Part shown: in pieces, positions 17,160-27,593 of the stretch | Numbering within the stretch: the first letter of the stretch is position 1 | Layout: each line of letters begins with the position of its first letter | Assembly: GCF_017312405.1 (NCBI RefSeq) | Contig: NZ_BLTG01000017.1 | Span: 48,819 to 112,818 of the forward strand | Length of the DNA stretch: 64,000 bases | Direction: 5' to 3' | Origin: Mycobacterium sp. PO1 | Lineage (GTDB): Bacteria > Actinomycetota > Actinomycetes > Mycobacteriales > Mycobacteriaceae | The notes under the pieces: model-generated | Seen by the model: the letters and a program-made list of their open reading frames with translations, nothing else | The model's database searches: none | What the model was told of the DNA's origin: nothing | Position numbers and translations under genes: made by a program

Positions 17160-17426
17160 CGGTCAGCCCTCGCAGCGGGAGTACGGTTTCTGATGCAATT
17201 CGGGCTATTTCCATCACAATGCGTACTTTCGCGAGGCTCTCGCGGGCGATCGCGCGCTTCGCGGCGCTCGGGCGCCCGGGCGCGCTGCCCCACGGACAGG
17301 AAGTCGGTAAGGGCGGCGAGAGCGGCACGAGCCGCAAGAGCCCATCTCGGTCAGACCTCTGCAGCGGGAGTACGGTTTCTGACGGAAATCGGGCTATTTC
17401 CATCACAATGCGTACTTTCGCGAGGC
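17160..17426. repeat. pair of about 79-bp direct repeats in non-coding DNA
   Basis: Copy 1 is 17160-17237 and copy 2 is 17348-17426. They share CGGTCAG, GCGGGAGTACGGTTTCTGA and a long exact block of about 40 bases ending GTACTTTCGCGAGGC, about 90 % identity overall. The shared block is noticeably less GC-rich than its surroundings. Copy 1 follows the 36-bp array directly. On the minus strand both copies lie in an open frame with a repeated LAKVRIVMEIAR peptide, but no start signal supports it as a gene. The remaining 17238-17347 and 17427-17514 hold nothing I recognise. Confidence 0.8.
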
Positions 17427-17514
17427 AAGCCCGGGCGCGCTGAGGTGCCATCGCGATAAAAGCCCGGGTGCGCGAGACAGCTCAGCCTCTCAAGGCGCTC
17501 ACCCAAGAGAGAGC

Positions 17515-18462
17515 TCAACCTATCGACAGGGCGATGCCGTCGAGGATGTCGTGCTCGCTGACGACCAACTCGTCGACACCGGCCCGCTTCTGCAGCGCCG
17601 CAGCCAGCTCCTGCACCACGATCGCCCCGCCGCCGATGACGTCGACGCGGCCCTCGTGCATCGGCCCCAGGGCGGCGCGCTGCTGACGGGTCATCACCAG
17701 CAGTTCCGCGCACACCGGCAGCAGCTCGTCGAACCCCACCCGCGACAGGTGAATGGCGTCGGAGTCATAGGTGGTCATCTTCAGCGCCAACGCGGCCAGC
17801 GTCGTCATCGTGCCTGCCACCCCCACCCAGGTGTGGGCCTGCTGCACCGGCACCACCCGCAGCGCCTCCTCGAGCGCCTCGCGCACCACGACCCGCGCCG
17901 ACTCGACCTCGTCGGCGGTGGGCGGATCGGAATGCAGACAGCGCTCGGTCAGCCGCACGCATCCGATGTCGGCCGAATAGCCGGCAGCAACCTCAGCCGA
18001 ATCCCCGGAGCCCAGCACGACTTCGGTGGAGCCACCGCCGAGATCGACCACCACGAAAGGCCCGGCAGCACTGTCGAGTTCACCGACCGCCCCGCGGAAG
18101 GACAGCTCGGCCTCCTCGGTACCGGTGATCACCTCGGCCACCGCGCCGGGCACCACCGTACCCAGCACCTCGGCGGTCATCGCGAAGAACGCATCCCGGT
18201 TGGCGACATCGCGGGCCGCTGAGGTCGCCACCATCCGGACCGCTTCGACTCCGTGCTCGCGCATCATCTCGGCGTAGTCGACCAGAGCGAGCTGCGTGCG
18301 TAGCAGCGCGTCGGGCGCGAATTCGCCGGTCGCGTCCACGCCCTGGCCGAGCCGGACGATGCGCATCTCGCGGTGCAGGTCCGCCAGCCCGCCGCCGGAC
18401 ACGTCGGCGATCAACAGCCTGATCGAGTTGGTGCCGCAGTCCACGGCCGCCACCCGCGTCAC
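17515..18462 (-). CDS. ppx: Ppx/GppA family exopolyphosphatase
   Basis: The 315-residue enzyme begins VTRVAAVDCGTNSIRLLIADV, the ASKHA-fold phosphate-1 motif, and has the phosphate-2 motif VVVDLGGGSTEVVLG (about residue 133) and a C-terminal DVIGGGAIVV. The Ppx/GppA family hydrolyses inorganic polyphosphate or pppGpp; this short form (single catalytic domain pair, no C-terminal extension) resembles mycobacterial Ppx1/Ppx2. GTG 18462 was chosen because it overlaps the DUF501 stop as GTGA; a longer open frame upstream is only shadow. It is the last gene of the enolase-ftsB-DUF501-ppx run. Which of the two substrates is used is not decided by sequence. Confidence 0.88.
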   Translation of the reverse strand: MTRVAAVDCGTNSIRLLIADVSGGGLADLHREMRIVRLGQGVDATGEFAPDALLRTQLALVDYAEMMREHGVEAVRMVATSAARDVANRDAFFAMTAEVLGTVVPGAVAEVITGTEEAELSFRGAVGELDSAAGPFVVVDLGGGSTEVVLGSGDSAEVAAGYSADIGCVRLTERCLHSDPPTADEVESARVVVREALEEALRVVPVQQAHTWVGVAGTMTTLAALALKMTTYDSDAIHLSRVGFDELLPVCAELLVMTRQQRAALGPMHEGRVDVIGGGAIVVQELAAALQKRAGVDELVVSEHDILDGIALSIG

Positions 18463-18950
18463 GTCCACACCGCTGGATCCAGGATCCCGGCCATCCCCGG
18501 TTCGGCGGCCAACACCGCCAGCGCCTCGTCTCCAAATGGGTTCACTCCCGGTCCTTTCGCCAATGAGTGGGCAATCACGACATGCAGGCACTTGACGCGA
18601 TCCGGCATGCCGCCGCCGGAGAACGTCGTCCCCAGGGACTCGATCGCGTCCCGCTCGGCCAGATACGACTCGTGCGCGCGTCGATAGGCGGCGGCCAACT
18701 CCGCATCCTCCTCGAGGCGCTCCGTCATCTCCCGCATCAGACCCGCCGACTCCAGCCGGCTCGCCGCGGCTGTCAGCGCCGGGTGGGTCAAGTAGTACAG
18801 CGTCGGAAACGGTGTTCCGTCAGGCAGTCTCGGCGCGGTCTTCACGACGGCTGGTTCGCCGTTGGGGCATCGATAGGCGATCTCGAGGACACCGCGGGGC
18901 TCTCGACCCAGCTGCCCGGCGACGGCGTCGAGATCGGCTTGCTCAACCAC
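18459..18950 (-). CDS. DUF501 domain protein
   Basis: The 163-residue cytoplasmic protein begins VVEQADLDAVAGQLGREPRG and contains ARCPNG-like AYRCPNGEPAVVKTAPRLPDG and the strongly conserved PFPTLYYLTHPALTAAAS, then DRVKCLHVVIAHSLAKGPG near the C-terminus. This is the DUF501 family, always found beside ftsB/divIC and ppx in actinobacteria. Its Cys/His residues suggest metal or redox chemistry but this is conjecture. GTG 18950 overlaps the upstream ftsB-like stop by eight bases and matches the conserved N-terminus of the family; the stop overlaps ppx. Confidence 0.85.
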   Translation of the reverse strand: MVEQADLDAVAGQLGREPRGVLEIAYRCPNGEPAVVKTAPRLPDGTPFPTLYYLTHPALTAAASRLESAGLMREMTERLEEDAELAAAYRRAHESYLAERDAIESLGTTFSGGGMPDRVKCLHVVIAHSLAKGPGVNPFGDEALAVLAAEPGMAGILDPAVWT

Positions 18951-19701
18951 CGGGAAGCGGCGCGCCGGACGCGGGTGGTTCGGGGGCGACGGGCGGCGGC
19001 GCACCGGGCGCACCCGGCGGAGTGGGCGGCACCGTCGGAGGCGCGCCGTGAGGCTCGTCGGCGATGGTGTGCCAAAGCGCGGTGTACCACGGGGCCCCGC
19101 TCGCGGCCTGCTGTGCCTGCTCGGCCGGCGACCCGGGCAGCTCCGCCTGCGGCGGCAGCTGCACCTGGTAGGGAATCTCGCCGGGCATCACGAACCCCAG
19201 CCGCTCACGGGCCTGCGCAGCGATGAACACCGGGTCGGCGAGCTTGTCCTTCTGCTGCTCGAGTTCGGCGATCTGGGCGCGCAACTGAGCTTCAGTGGCC
19301 TGCAGCTGCTTCATCTCCGTGCGCTGACCGAAATACGTGCGCACCGGGCCGGCGATCGTCAACGTCAGCACGCACACCACCGCGGCGAGGATCGCCGCCC
19401 GCCGCGCCGCCGACCCGAAGCGCTGCTCGGCGGCCTGCTCTGCCGATGTGGCGATGACCTCGCGCACCGAACCGGTCGCCGGCGCCTGGACGTCGTCCCC
19501 GCCGTGGGGTTCGACGGGCACGACCTCCTTGCCCGTGCGTGGCGCGGCGTCCTTCGAAACGCCCGGTGCAGCCTCTTTCGGGACGCCTGGCGCGGCATCT
19601 TTCGGCGCGCGCGGCGCGGTACGGCGTGACGTCCCCCGCGGTTTACCCGGCCGGGACGCCGCACCCCGGCGCCTCGGGTCGGGCCGTTTCGCGTCGGGCA
19701 C
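18943..19701 (-). CDS. septum formation initiator family protein (FtsB/DivIC-like)
   Basis: The 252-residue protein has a long basic, proline/alanine-rich cytoplasmic N-terminus (about 95 residues) with imperfect repeats of KDAAPGV, one membrane helix (AAILAAVVCVLTLTIAGPV, about 102-120), a leucine-zipper coiled coil (EMKQLQATEAQLRAQIAELE), then the conserved LADPVFIAAQARERLGFVMPGE block and a proline-rich tail. This is the FtsB/DivIC architecture; in the divisome it bridges FtsL and FtsQ. It sits three bases downstream of eno and overlaps DUF501. Compared with E. coli FtsB (103 residues), both termini are greatly extended, as in other mycobacteria. Confidence 0.88.
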   Translation of the reverse strand: MPDAKRPDPRRRGAASRPGKPRGTSRRTAPRAPKDAAPGVPKEAAPGVSKDAAPRTGKEVVPVEPHGGDDVQAPATGSVREVIATSAEQAAEQRFGSAARRAAILAAVVCVLTLTIAGPVRTYFGQRTEMKQLQATEAQLRAQIAELEQQKDKLADPVFIAAQARERLGFVMPGEIPYQVQLPPQAELPGSPAEQAQQAASGAPWYTALWHTIADEPHGAPPTVPPTPPGAPGAPPPVAPEPPASGAPLPGG

Positions 19702-19704
19702 GGG

Positions 19705-21003
<1,299 letters not shown>

Positions 21004-21092
21004 CTAGCTCTCGGGGACGTGACGGGTTGACGATCTCGGATCGGGAACGGCCTCGGCCATGAGCCTAGAGCGTGGCCGCTGCGCCGGCGTGC

Positions 21093-21854
21093 TCAGAGGG
21101 CATGTCCGTTCGCATAGGCCGTGGCCCAGTCACGGACGTTGCGCGCGTACTGGTCGGACAGGTTGTAGGCGCGCAGCGCATCCATCCAGCCCCGCGGGGT
21201 GGACAGATCCTTGCCGCGCCAGCACAGATAGCCCGCCGCCGACAGCGCGGCGTCGTCGATGTTGTCGGCGCTGATGTCGCCGTCGTTGTTGGCGTCCACC
21301 CCGTAGAGCCGCCACGTCTCGGGGATGAACTGCATCGGCCCCATCGCGCGGGCGTAGGGCTCGTCGCCTTTGTCCTCGACGGCCGGGTCGTGGCTGACGG
21401 AGTCGTGGTCGAGAATCTCCAGGTTGCCGCCGGTGCCGTCGAGCAGCACGCCTCGGATGGGGGGCGAGACGTCACCGTTGGCGGCGATGTCGGCCCCCCG
21501 GTAGGTGCCGTGATGGCTCTCCACCTGGCCGATACCCGCCAGCGTCGTCCACGCCAGGTTGCAGTCCGGATTCTCCACCTGAGCGACGCGGGCGGCGTAG
21601 GCGTACGCCTCCAGCGCCGTGACCGGGATGCCCAGCGCCGGGGCGCGCTCGGCGGCCCACTGATGCAGCTGGTCGGCGGGCCTGCCCGAGGCGTAGGTGT
21701 CGATCTGCGGAACCGGATCACCCGCCGGCGGCGGCACCCCCTCAGGAATGCGGCTGCCCATCTGCCACGAACAGCTGGCAGCCATGAGCAGCGCTGTCGC
21801 GCCGATCACGGCCACCGCCTGCAGCCACCGCACCCGCGTCACCGGTCTCCTCAC
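21093..21854 (-). CDS. lpqU: lytic transglycosylase domain lipoprotein LpqU
   Basis: The 253-residue product has a signal peptide (VRWLQAVAVIGATALLMAAS) followed by Cys, an atypical but plausible lipobox. The catalytic part shows GIGQVESHHGTYRG with the transglycosylase Glu, AMGPMQFIPETWRLYG, and AAGYLCWRGKDL. The segment DANNDGDISADNIDD matches an EF-hand-like calcium loop, which this family carries between the halves of its lysozyme-like fold. It should cleave peptidoglycan outside the membrane. The start is GTG 21854. It lies between mazG and eno on the same strand, with 137 bp of non-coding DNA upstream (21855-21991) in which I see no clear promoter. Confidence 0.87.
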   Translation of the reverse strand: MRRPVTRVRWLQAVAVIGATALLMAASCSWQMGSRIPEGVPPPAGDPVPQIDTYASGRPADQLHQWAAERAPALGIPVTALEAYAYAARVAQVENPDCNLAWTTLAGIGQVESHHGTYRGADIAANGDVSPPIRGVLLDGTGGNLEILDHDSVSHDPAVEDKGDEPYARAMGPMQFIPETWRLYGVDANNDGDISADNIDDAALSAAGYLCWRGKDLSTPRGWMDALRAYNLSDQYARNVRDWATAYANGHAL

Positions 21855-21991
21855 AACCCACTCTGGTTGTCATCCATGTTCCCATGCAGTCAAGGAATTG
21901 CGGCTGACCTGCGCATGCAGGCGTGGGACGAGAAAAATCACGATCGCTGACGCCTCGGCGGCCGCGTCAGGTCAGGCACCTTTACGCGGGG

Positions 21992-22951
21992 TCACACGCT
22001 GGGCGGATCCGCCTCTTCTGTCCCCGGCCAGTGGGCGCGCCACTCGTCGGCGCCGATCCCGGTCAGCGGGGCGCCGTCGAGTTCCTCGGCGACGTCGTCG
22101 CCGCGGCGGGCGGCGGCTGCGGCGCGTTCGGCGCTGCGTACGTCGTCCATGAACTCCAGCACCGCGGTGCGCAGCGCGTTCTCGGCGTCCACCTCCGCCG
22201 ACACCGTCACCGAGGTCAGCTCCTCGGGAACCACATCGGCGGGCACCCCGGCCCCCTCGGCGCGGGCAAGCACCTTCTGGGCCAGCGCCAACGCCGGCTG
22301 GGCGGTGGGGATGTCGTCCATGCAGGATTCGCGCTTGGAGGTCTCCAGCGCTTTGCGCTGCTCCCACTGCGCCAGCTGGTCCTCCAGCGAGATCGACTCC
22401 CCCGCCAGCACCGCGGGCACCCGGTTGCCCAGCTTGCGGACCAGCGCGTCGGCGACGTCGTCGATGGTGAACGCATGCTCGGGGGCCTCTTCGGCGATGC
22501 GGGCATGGAACAGCACCTGCAGCAGCACATCACCGAGCTCGTCGCGCAGTTCGCCGAGATCGCCGCCGTGCACCGCGTCGAACAGCTCGTAGGTCTCCTC
22601 GAGCAGGTAACGCCGCAACGAATCGTGGGTCTGCTGGCTTTCCCACGGGCCGGCGGTGCGCAACCGGTCCATCAGAGCCACCGCGTCGACCAATCGCTCC
22701 CCGGAGGCCGCGGCCGGCGCCGCGATCACCCGCTCCCCGGCCGAGATTCGCGACAGCACCGAGGGGTGCTCGGCGTCGCTGGACAACAGCACCTCGGCGG
22801 GCTCACCGTCGTAGGCCGGACGCGCCGACGGCAGCGACCACGGCACCTTGATCGGCATCTCCTCGGTGTATTGCACGTCCCCGGACAGCAGCTCGATCGC
22901 CTCGACAGGGACCAGGGAGGGCCGGCGTGGATCCACCAGGACGACCGTCAC
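21992..22951 (-). CDS. mazG: nucleoside triphosphate pyrophosphohydrolase MazG
   Basis: The 319-residue protein has an N-terminal non-catalytic region (about 100 residues) and a MazG core with the metal-binding helices EETYELFDAV and ELRDELGDVLLQVLFHA (about residues 137-165), followed by DVADALVRKLGNRVP and a C-terminal helical part. MazG hydrolyses (d)NTPs to NMP and pyrophosphate; the mycobacterial enzyme acts on oxidised nucleotides such as 5-OH-dCTP and is linked to oxidative-stress tolerance. The start is GTG, 19 bp after the mfd stop, so it is probably cotranscribed with mfd. Both are genome-protection genes. Confidence 0.93.
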   Translation of the reverse strand: MTVVLVDPRRPSLVPVEAIELLSGDVQYTEEMPIKVPWSLPSARPAYDGEPAEVLLSSDAEHPSVLSRISAGERVIAAPAAASGERLVDAVALMDRLRTAGPWESQQTHDSLRRYLLEETYELFDAVHGGDLGELRDELGDVLLQVLFHARIAEEAPEHAFTIDDVADALVRKLGNRVPAVLAGESISLEDQLAQWEQRKALETSKRESCMDDIPTAQPALALAQKVLARAEGAGVPADVVPEELTSVTVSAEVDAENALRTAVLEFMDDVRSAERAAAAARRGDDVAEELDGAPLTGIGADEWRAHWPGTEEADPPSV

Positions 22952-22970
22952 CGCCGCTCACTCACGTGGT

Positions 22971-25900
22971 TCATCCGCCCGAGGCACCTCCGAACTTGGT
23001 TATATCAACTTCCTCGTCCGGTTTCCCGTCGATGGCCAGCAAAAACCCGGCCACGAACGCCACCAGGTCCAGGTCCCGGATCCGGGGCGAGCCCACCCCG
23101 CTGCCCGCCCGCGGAATCGGCACCTGCACCACCGAGGTGGTGGCCCGGTAGCTGGCGCCCGAGTAGAGCCGCTTGAGCCGCAGCTGCGCCGAATCGGCCA
23201 GGGTCATCGGCGAGATGCGTACCGTGGTCGCCGACGCCGCCCCGATCTCGGTGACACCGTGCGCGCGGGCCAACAGTCGCAGCCGAGCCACGGCCACCAG
23301 GCGCTCGGCCGGCTCGGGCAGCGGACCGTAGCGGTCGACGAGCTCATCGACCACGGAGTCGATGGTCCGGTCGTCGGTGGCCGCCGCCAGCCGGCGGTAG
23401 GCCTCCAGCCGCAGCCGGTCGCTGTTGATGTAGTCCGGCGGCAGATGCGCGTCGACGGGTAGGTCGACCCGCACGTCCTTCGACTCCTCCGGTGTGGCAA
23501 CGGTTTTCCCGTCCGCGGCGGCCCGGTACGCCTCGACGGCCTCACCGACCAGCCGCACGTACAGGTCGAAGCCGACACCGGCGACGTGCCCGGATTGCTC
23601 GGCGCCCAGCACGTTTCCGGCGCCGCGGATCTCGAGATCCTTCATCGCCACCGCCATACCGGCGCCGAGTTCGTTGTTCTGGGCGATGGTGGCCAGCCGG
23701 TCGTAGGCCGTCTCGGTCAGCGGCACCTCGGGCGGATACAGGAAGTAGGCGTAACCCCGCTCACGCGAGCGGCCCACCCGCCCGCGCAGCTGGTGCAGCT
23801 GCGAGAGCCCGAAGGTGTCCGCGCGCTCCACGATCAGCGTGTTGGCGTTGGAGATGTCCAGGCCGGTCTCGACGATGGTGGTGCAGACCAGGATGTCGTA
23901 CTCGCGGTTCCAGAAGCCCTCGACGGTCTTCTCCAGCTGTTCCTCGGGCATCTGCCCGTGCGCTACCACCACCCGCGCCTCGGGCACCATCTGCCGCACC
24001 CGCGCGGCCGCCTGGTCGATGGAGCGGACCCGGTTGTGGATGTAGAACGCCTGCCCGTCACGCAGCATCTCGCGGCGCAGCGCGGCGGCGACCTGCTTGT
24101 CGTCGTGCGGCCCCACATACGTCAGCACCGGGTAGCGCTCCTCGGGCGGGGTGAGGATCGTCGACATCTCCCGGATGCCGGCCAAGCTCATCTCCAACGT
24201 CCGCGGGATCGGGGTGGCGCTCATCGTCAGCACGTCGACGTGGGTGCGCATCGATTTGATGTGCTCCTTGTGCTCCACACCGAAGCGCTGTTCCTCGTCG
24301 ACGACGATGAGCCCCAGGTCTTTCCACGTCACCCCGGTCTGCAGCAGCCGGTGGGTGCCGATGACGATGTCGACGCTGCCGTCCTTCATCCCCTCCAGCG
24401 TGGCGCGGGACTCGGCGGGGTCGGTGAACCGCGACAGGCCCTTGACCGTCACCGGGAAGCCGGCGGTCCGCGCGGTGAACGTCTGCAGGTGCTGATCGGC
24501 CAGCAGTGTCGTCGGCACCAGCACCGCGACCTGCTTACCGTCCTGCACCGCCTTGAACGCCGCGCGCACCGCGATCTCGGTCTTGCCGTAGCCGACGTCA
24601 CCGCAGATCACCCGGTCCATCGGAACCGGCTTTTCCATGTCGGACTTCACCTCGGTGATCGCGGTGAGCTGGTCGACGGTCTCGGTGAAGCCGAACGCGT
24701 CCTCCATCTCGACCTGCCACGGGGTGTCCGGGGCGAACGCGTGCCCCGGCGAGGCCTGCCGTTTGGCGTACAGCGCGACCAGCTCGGCGGCGATCTCGCG
24801 CACCGCGCGGCGGGCCTTGGTCTTGGTGTTGGCCCAGTCGCTGCCGCCGAGCTTGCTCAACGTGGGCGCCTCGCCGCCCACGTAGCGCGACAGCTGATCC
24901 AGCGAATCCATCGGCACATACAGCCGGTCGGCGGTCTGGCCTCGCTTGGTGGAGGCGTACTCCAGCACCAGATATTCGCGGCGTGCCCCGCCGACCACCC
25001 GCTCGGTCATCTCGACGAAGCGACCGATGCCGTGCTGATCGTGCACGACGAGATCGCCCGCCGTCAGCGCGAGCGGGTCAACGACGTTGCGCCGCTTGGC
25101 CGCCAGCTTCTTGCCCTCGGTGGCACCGGCGCGGTTGCCGGTCAGGTCGGTCTCGGTGATCACGACCAGGTTGGCGCCGGGCAGGACGACGCCGTCGTGC
25201 AGCGGGCCCTTGAGAACCCCGACGACGCCTTCCTTCAGCGGCGCCCCTGGATCCAACAGCGTTGCCGGCGTATCGGATTCGCCGAGTTGCTCGACGACAC
25301 GCATGCACGTGCCCGCCCCGGGGGTGACGACGGCGGCGTGACCGCCGGTCATGACGTGAGCGCGCAGCATCGCGAAGATCTCGGCCAGGTTGTGCTGCTG
25401 ACCGCGTGCCGACGGGGCGGGACGGATGTCGAGCTGCAGCGCTTCCCCGGAGCCGCTGTCGAGCTGGCTGAGCGTCCACCAGGGATGCCCGCCGGTGCGG
25501 GCGTTGTCGCGTGCGTCGTCGAAGCCGAGGAACCCGGACGCGCCGAGGGCCTCGATGTCGATGGGCACGTCGCCGCCGACGGCGGCGGTCGACCAGGACG
25601 CCTCCAGGAACTCGCGGCCGGTCTTGATCAGATCAGCGGCGCGGGTGCGCACCTTCTCCGGATCGCAGATCAGCAGCGGGGCGCCGGCCGGAAGGTGGTC
25701 GGGCAGAGTCGCCAGCTCGGTCGGCTTGAGCAGCGGCAGCAGCGCCTCCATGCCGTCGACCGGGATGCCCTCGGCGAGCTTGGCCAGCATGTCGGGCACC
25801 GACCCCGGCACGCTGTTCTCGACGACCGGGTGCTCGGCGGCCAGAGCGGCGGCGCGGTCGCGGACGTCGTCGGTGAGCAGCAGCTCGCGGCAGGGCACCG

Positions 25901-26645
25901 CGATGACGACGTCGATGTCGATCTCGGGGATGGAGCGCTGGTCGGCGACCGAGAACATCCGCATCTCCGACACCTCGTCACCCCAGAACTCGACGCGCAC
26001 CGGATGCTCGAGGGTCGGGGGGAACAGGTCGAGAATGCCGCCGCGTACGGCGAACTCGCCGCGCTTGCCGACCATGTCGACGCGGGTGTAGGCCAGCTCG
26101 ACCAGCCGATGCACGGTCGCGTCGAACGCGTCGGCCCCCGCGGCTCCGGCCGCGGTGTCGGGTTCCTCACCCACGGTCAGCGTCACCGGCTCGGTCCGGG
26201 CCAGGTCGGGGGCCATCGGCTGCAGCAGCGAGCGCGCGGTGGTGACGACGATGCGCACCGGTGGGCCCAGCCGCGCATCGTCGGGGTAGGCGAGGCGGCG
26301 CAGCAGCAGCATCCGCGCGCCGACCGTGTCGGTGCCCGGCGAGAGCCGCTCGTGCGGCAACGTCTCCCACGACGGGAACAGCGCGACGGCGTCGCCGAAC
26401 ACGCCGCGCAGCTCGGCGGTGAGGTCGTCGGCTTCCCGGCCTGTCGCGGTAACGACCAGCAGCGGGCCCGTCTGGGCGATCGCGGCAGCCGCGTAGACCC
26501 GGGCACTGGCCGGGCCGATGAGATCGAGATCGGCGGGCCGCTCGGCGGCACGGCGGGTCACCTCGTGCAGAGAGGGATCCCGTAGTGCCAGCTCGATGAG
26601 GCCCGCGATCGGGGTGTGGACATCGATGGTCCCCGATGCGGTCAT
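22971..26645 (-). CDS. mfd: transcription-repair coupling factor Mfd
   Basis: The 1224-residue ATPase has the UvrB-like N-terminal modules, the RNA polymerase-interacting domain with [17 protein letters not shown] (about residue 535), and RecG-type motor motifs [45 protein letters not shown], and [14 protein letters not shown]. The C-terminal TRCF domain has [12 protein letters not shown]. Mfd removes stalled RNA polymerase and recruits UvrA. ATG 26645 ([15 protein letters not shown]) was chosen because homologues begin here and GGAG lies five bases upstream; a longer frame to 26711 adds an unrelated leader. Confidence 0.97.
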   Translation of the reverse strand: MTASGTIDVHTPIAGLIELALRDPSLHEVTRRAAERPADLDLIGPASARVYAAAAIAQTGPLLVVTATGREADDLTAELRGVFGDAVALFPSWETLPHERLSPGTDTVGARMLLLRRLAYPDDARLGPPVRIVVTTARSLLQPMAPDLARTEPVTLTVGEEPDTAAGAAGADAFDATVHRLVELAYTRVDMVGKRGEFAVRGGILDLFPPTLEHPVRVEFWGDEVSEMRMFSVADQRSIPEIDIDVVIAVPCRELLLTDDVRDRAAALAAEHPVVENSVPGSVPDMLAKLAEGIPVDGMEALLPLLKPTELATLPDHLPAGAPLLICDPEKVRTRAADLIKTGREFLEASWSTAAVGGDVPIDIEALGASGFLGFDDARDNARTGGHPWWTLSQLDSGSGEALQLDIRPAPSARGQQHNLAEIFAMLRAHVMTGGHAAVVTPGAGTCMRVVEQLGESDTPATLLDPGAPLKEGVVGVLKGPLHDGVVLPGANLVVITETDLTGNRAGATEGKKLAAKRRNVVDPLALTAGDLVVHDQHGIGRFVEMTERVVGGARREYLVLEYASTKRGQTADRLYVPMDSLDQLSRYVGGEAPTLSKLGGSDWANTKTKARRAVREIAAELVALYAKRQASPGHAFAPDTPWQVEMEDAFGFTETVDQLTAITEVKSDMEKPVPMDRVICGDVGYGKTEIAVRAAFKAVQDGKQVAVLVPTTLLADQHLQTFTARTAGFPVTVKGLSRFTDPAESRATLEGMKDGSVDIVIGTHRLLQTGVTWKDLGLIVVDEEQRFGVEHKEHIKSMRTHVDVLTMSATPIPRTLEMSLAGIREMSTILTPPEERYPVLTYVGPHDDKQVAAALRREMLRDGQAFYIHNRVRSIDQAAARVRQMVPEARVVVAHGQMPEEQLEKTVEGFWNREYDILVCTTIVETGLDISNANTLIVERADTFGLSQLHQLRGRVGRSRERGYAYFLYPPEVPLTETAYDRLATIAQNNELGAGMAVAMKDLEIRGAGNVLGAEQSGHVAGVGFDLYVRLVGEAVEAYRAAADGKTVATPEESKDVRVDLPVDAHLPPDYINSDRLRLEAYRRLAAATDDRTIDSVVDELVDRYGPLPEPAERLVAVARLRLLARAHGVTEIGAASATTVRISPMTLADSAQLRLKRLYSGASYRATTSVVQVPIPRAGSGVGSPRIRDLDLVAFVAGFLLAIDGKPDEEVDITKFGGASGG

Positions 26646-26742
26646 GATGACTCCACTGTAAGCGTCTGCGACGACAGCCGTTCCTCCGGCATCCCACGTG
26701 GTGCGGGTCACGAAAGGAGGACGCGGCCCGCTTGTTTGACCG

Positions 26743-27378
26743 CTACTCCTGGTGCAGGACCGGGTCGGACTCCAGATGCGTCAGCCCGTTCCAGCACAGG
26801 TTCACCAGATGGGCGGCCACCACTTCCTTCTTCGGCTCCCGCACGTCGAGCCACCACTGCGCGGTCATCGACACCGACCCGACCAGCGCCTGCGCGTACA
26901 GCGGCGCGAGGTCAGGGTCCAGGCCGCGCCGGGAGAAGTCACCGGCCAGGATCGAGGCCACCTGGCTGACGGCGTCGTTGAGCAGGGTCGAATAGGTGCC
27001 CGAGGTGATGCTGGCCGGGGAATCACGGATCAGGATGCGGAAACCGTCGGTGTGCTGTTCGACGTAGGTCAGCAAGGCCAGCGCGACCCGTTCGACGCGC
27101 ACCCGCGACCGGTTGTTGGTCAGCGAGGACGTGATGCCGTCGAGCAGCGCGGACATCTCCCGGTCCACGACCACGGCGTAGAGGCCCTCTTTGCCGCCGA
27201 AGTGCTCGTAGACGACCGGCTTGGAAACGTTGGCCCGCAGCGCGATCTCCTCGATCGAGGTGCCGTCGTAGCCCCGCTCGGCGAACAGCGACTTGGCGAT
27301 CTCGATGAGCTGCTGGCGACGTTCACTACCGGTCATCCGGGCACGTGGAGCGCGCACCTCTTTCTCGGACCCAGCCAC
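26743..27378 (-). CDS. TetR family transcriptional regulator
   Basis: The 211-residue protein has a TetR helix-turn-helix ([22 protein letters not shown], about residues 33-55; split here for reading) and a ligand domain with [14 protein letters not shown] and [21 protein letters not shown]. It matches the mycobacterial regulator next to mfd (Rv1019 in M. tuberculosis), whose ligand is unknown. GTG 27378 follows TAACCT by seven bases on the minus strand, predicting a leaderless mRNA and deciding the start; an open frame further upstream runs through the tRNA gene and is not real. The next gene downstream, mfd, is 97 bp away. Confidence 0.88.
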   Translation of the reverse strand: MAGSEKEVRAPRARMTGSERRQQLIEIAKSLFAERGYDGTSIEEIALRANVSKPVVYEHFGGKEGLYAVVVDREMSALLDGITSSLTNNRSRVRVERVALALLTYVEQHTDGFRILIRDSPASITSGTYSTLLNDAVSQVASILAGDFSRRGLDPDLAPLYAQALVGSVSMTAQWWLDVREPKKEVVAAHLVNLCWNGLTHLESDPVLHQE

Positions 27379-27385
27379 GGGCTCC

Positions 27386-27408
27386 AGGTTAGTTGCTTCG
27401 ACTAGAGT
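27386..27408. promoter_or_regulatory. divergent promoters for TetR gene and tRNA-Gln
   Basis: TAACCT on the minus strand (27391-27386) stands seven bases before the TetR GTG. TAGAGT on the plus strand (27403-27408) is a possible -10 about 14 bases before the tRNA. The TetR protein could therefore affect its own promoter and the tRNA promoter; no clear operator dyad is visible. Confidence 0.4.
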
Positions 27409-27422
27409 CTCTGGGTGATCGG

Positions 27423-27494
27423 TCCGTCGTGGTGTAATCGGCAGCACCTCTGATTTTGGTTCAGATAGTTCAGGTTCGAGTCCTGGCGACGGAG
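27423..27494 (+). tRNA. tRNA-Gln(TTG)
   Basis: The acceptor arms TCCGTCG (27423-27429) and CGACGGA (27487-27493) pair fully, with discriminator G27494. The D arm holds GGTGTAATCGGCAGCACC, the anticodon stem TCTGA/TCAGA encloses loop TTTTGGT with anticodon TTG, and the T arm has CAGG-TTCGAGT-CCTG. The 3' CCA is not encoded. It lies between the TetR gene and glmU, the same place as in M. tuberculosis as I recall. Confidence 0.97.
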
Positions 27495-27593
27495 CAGTGA
27501 CCGCGGCGACCGTGCGCGGAATGCCGGCGCTGACCGGCGCGTCGAGGGGCAAACACGCACGCTCGCCGGGCGTGGACCGCGGGAAGGACTGTG

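Noticed and set aside
16864..17451. Minus-strand gene with repeated peptides over the repeat region
   Set aside because: The frame is open across both repeat types, but it overlaps the DUF4383 gene, has no start signal and reads as low-complexity peptides.
23586..26585. 1000-codon plus-strand frame opposite mfd
   Set aside because: Composition is that of an antisense shadow (Gly, Arg, His, Gln rich) and mfd on the other strand has all its motifs.
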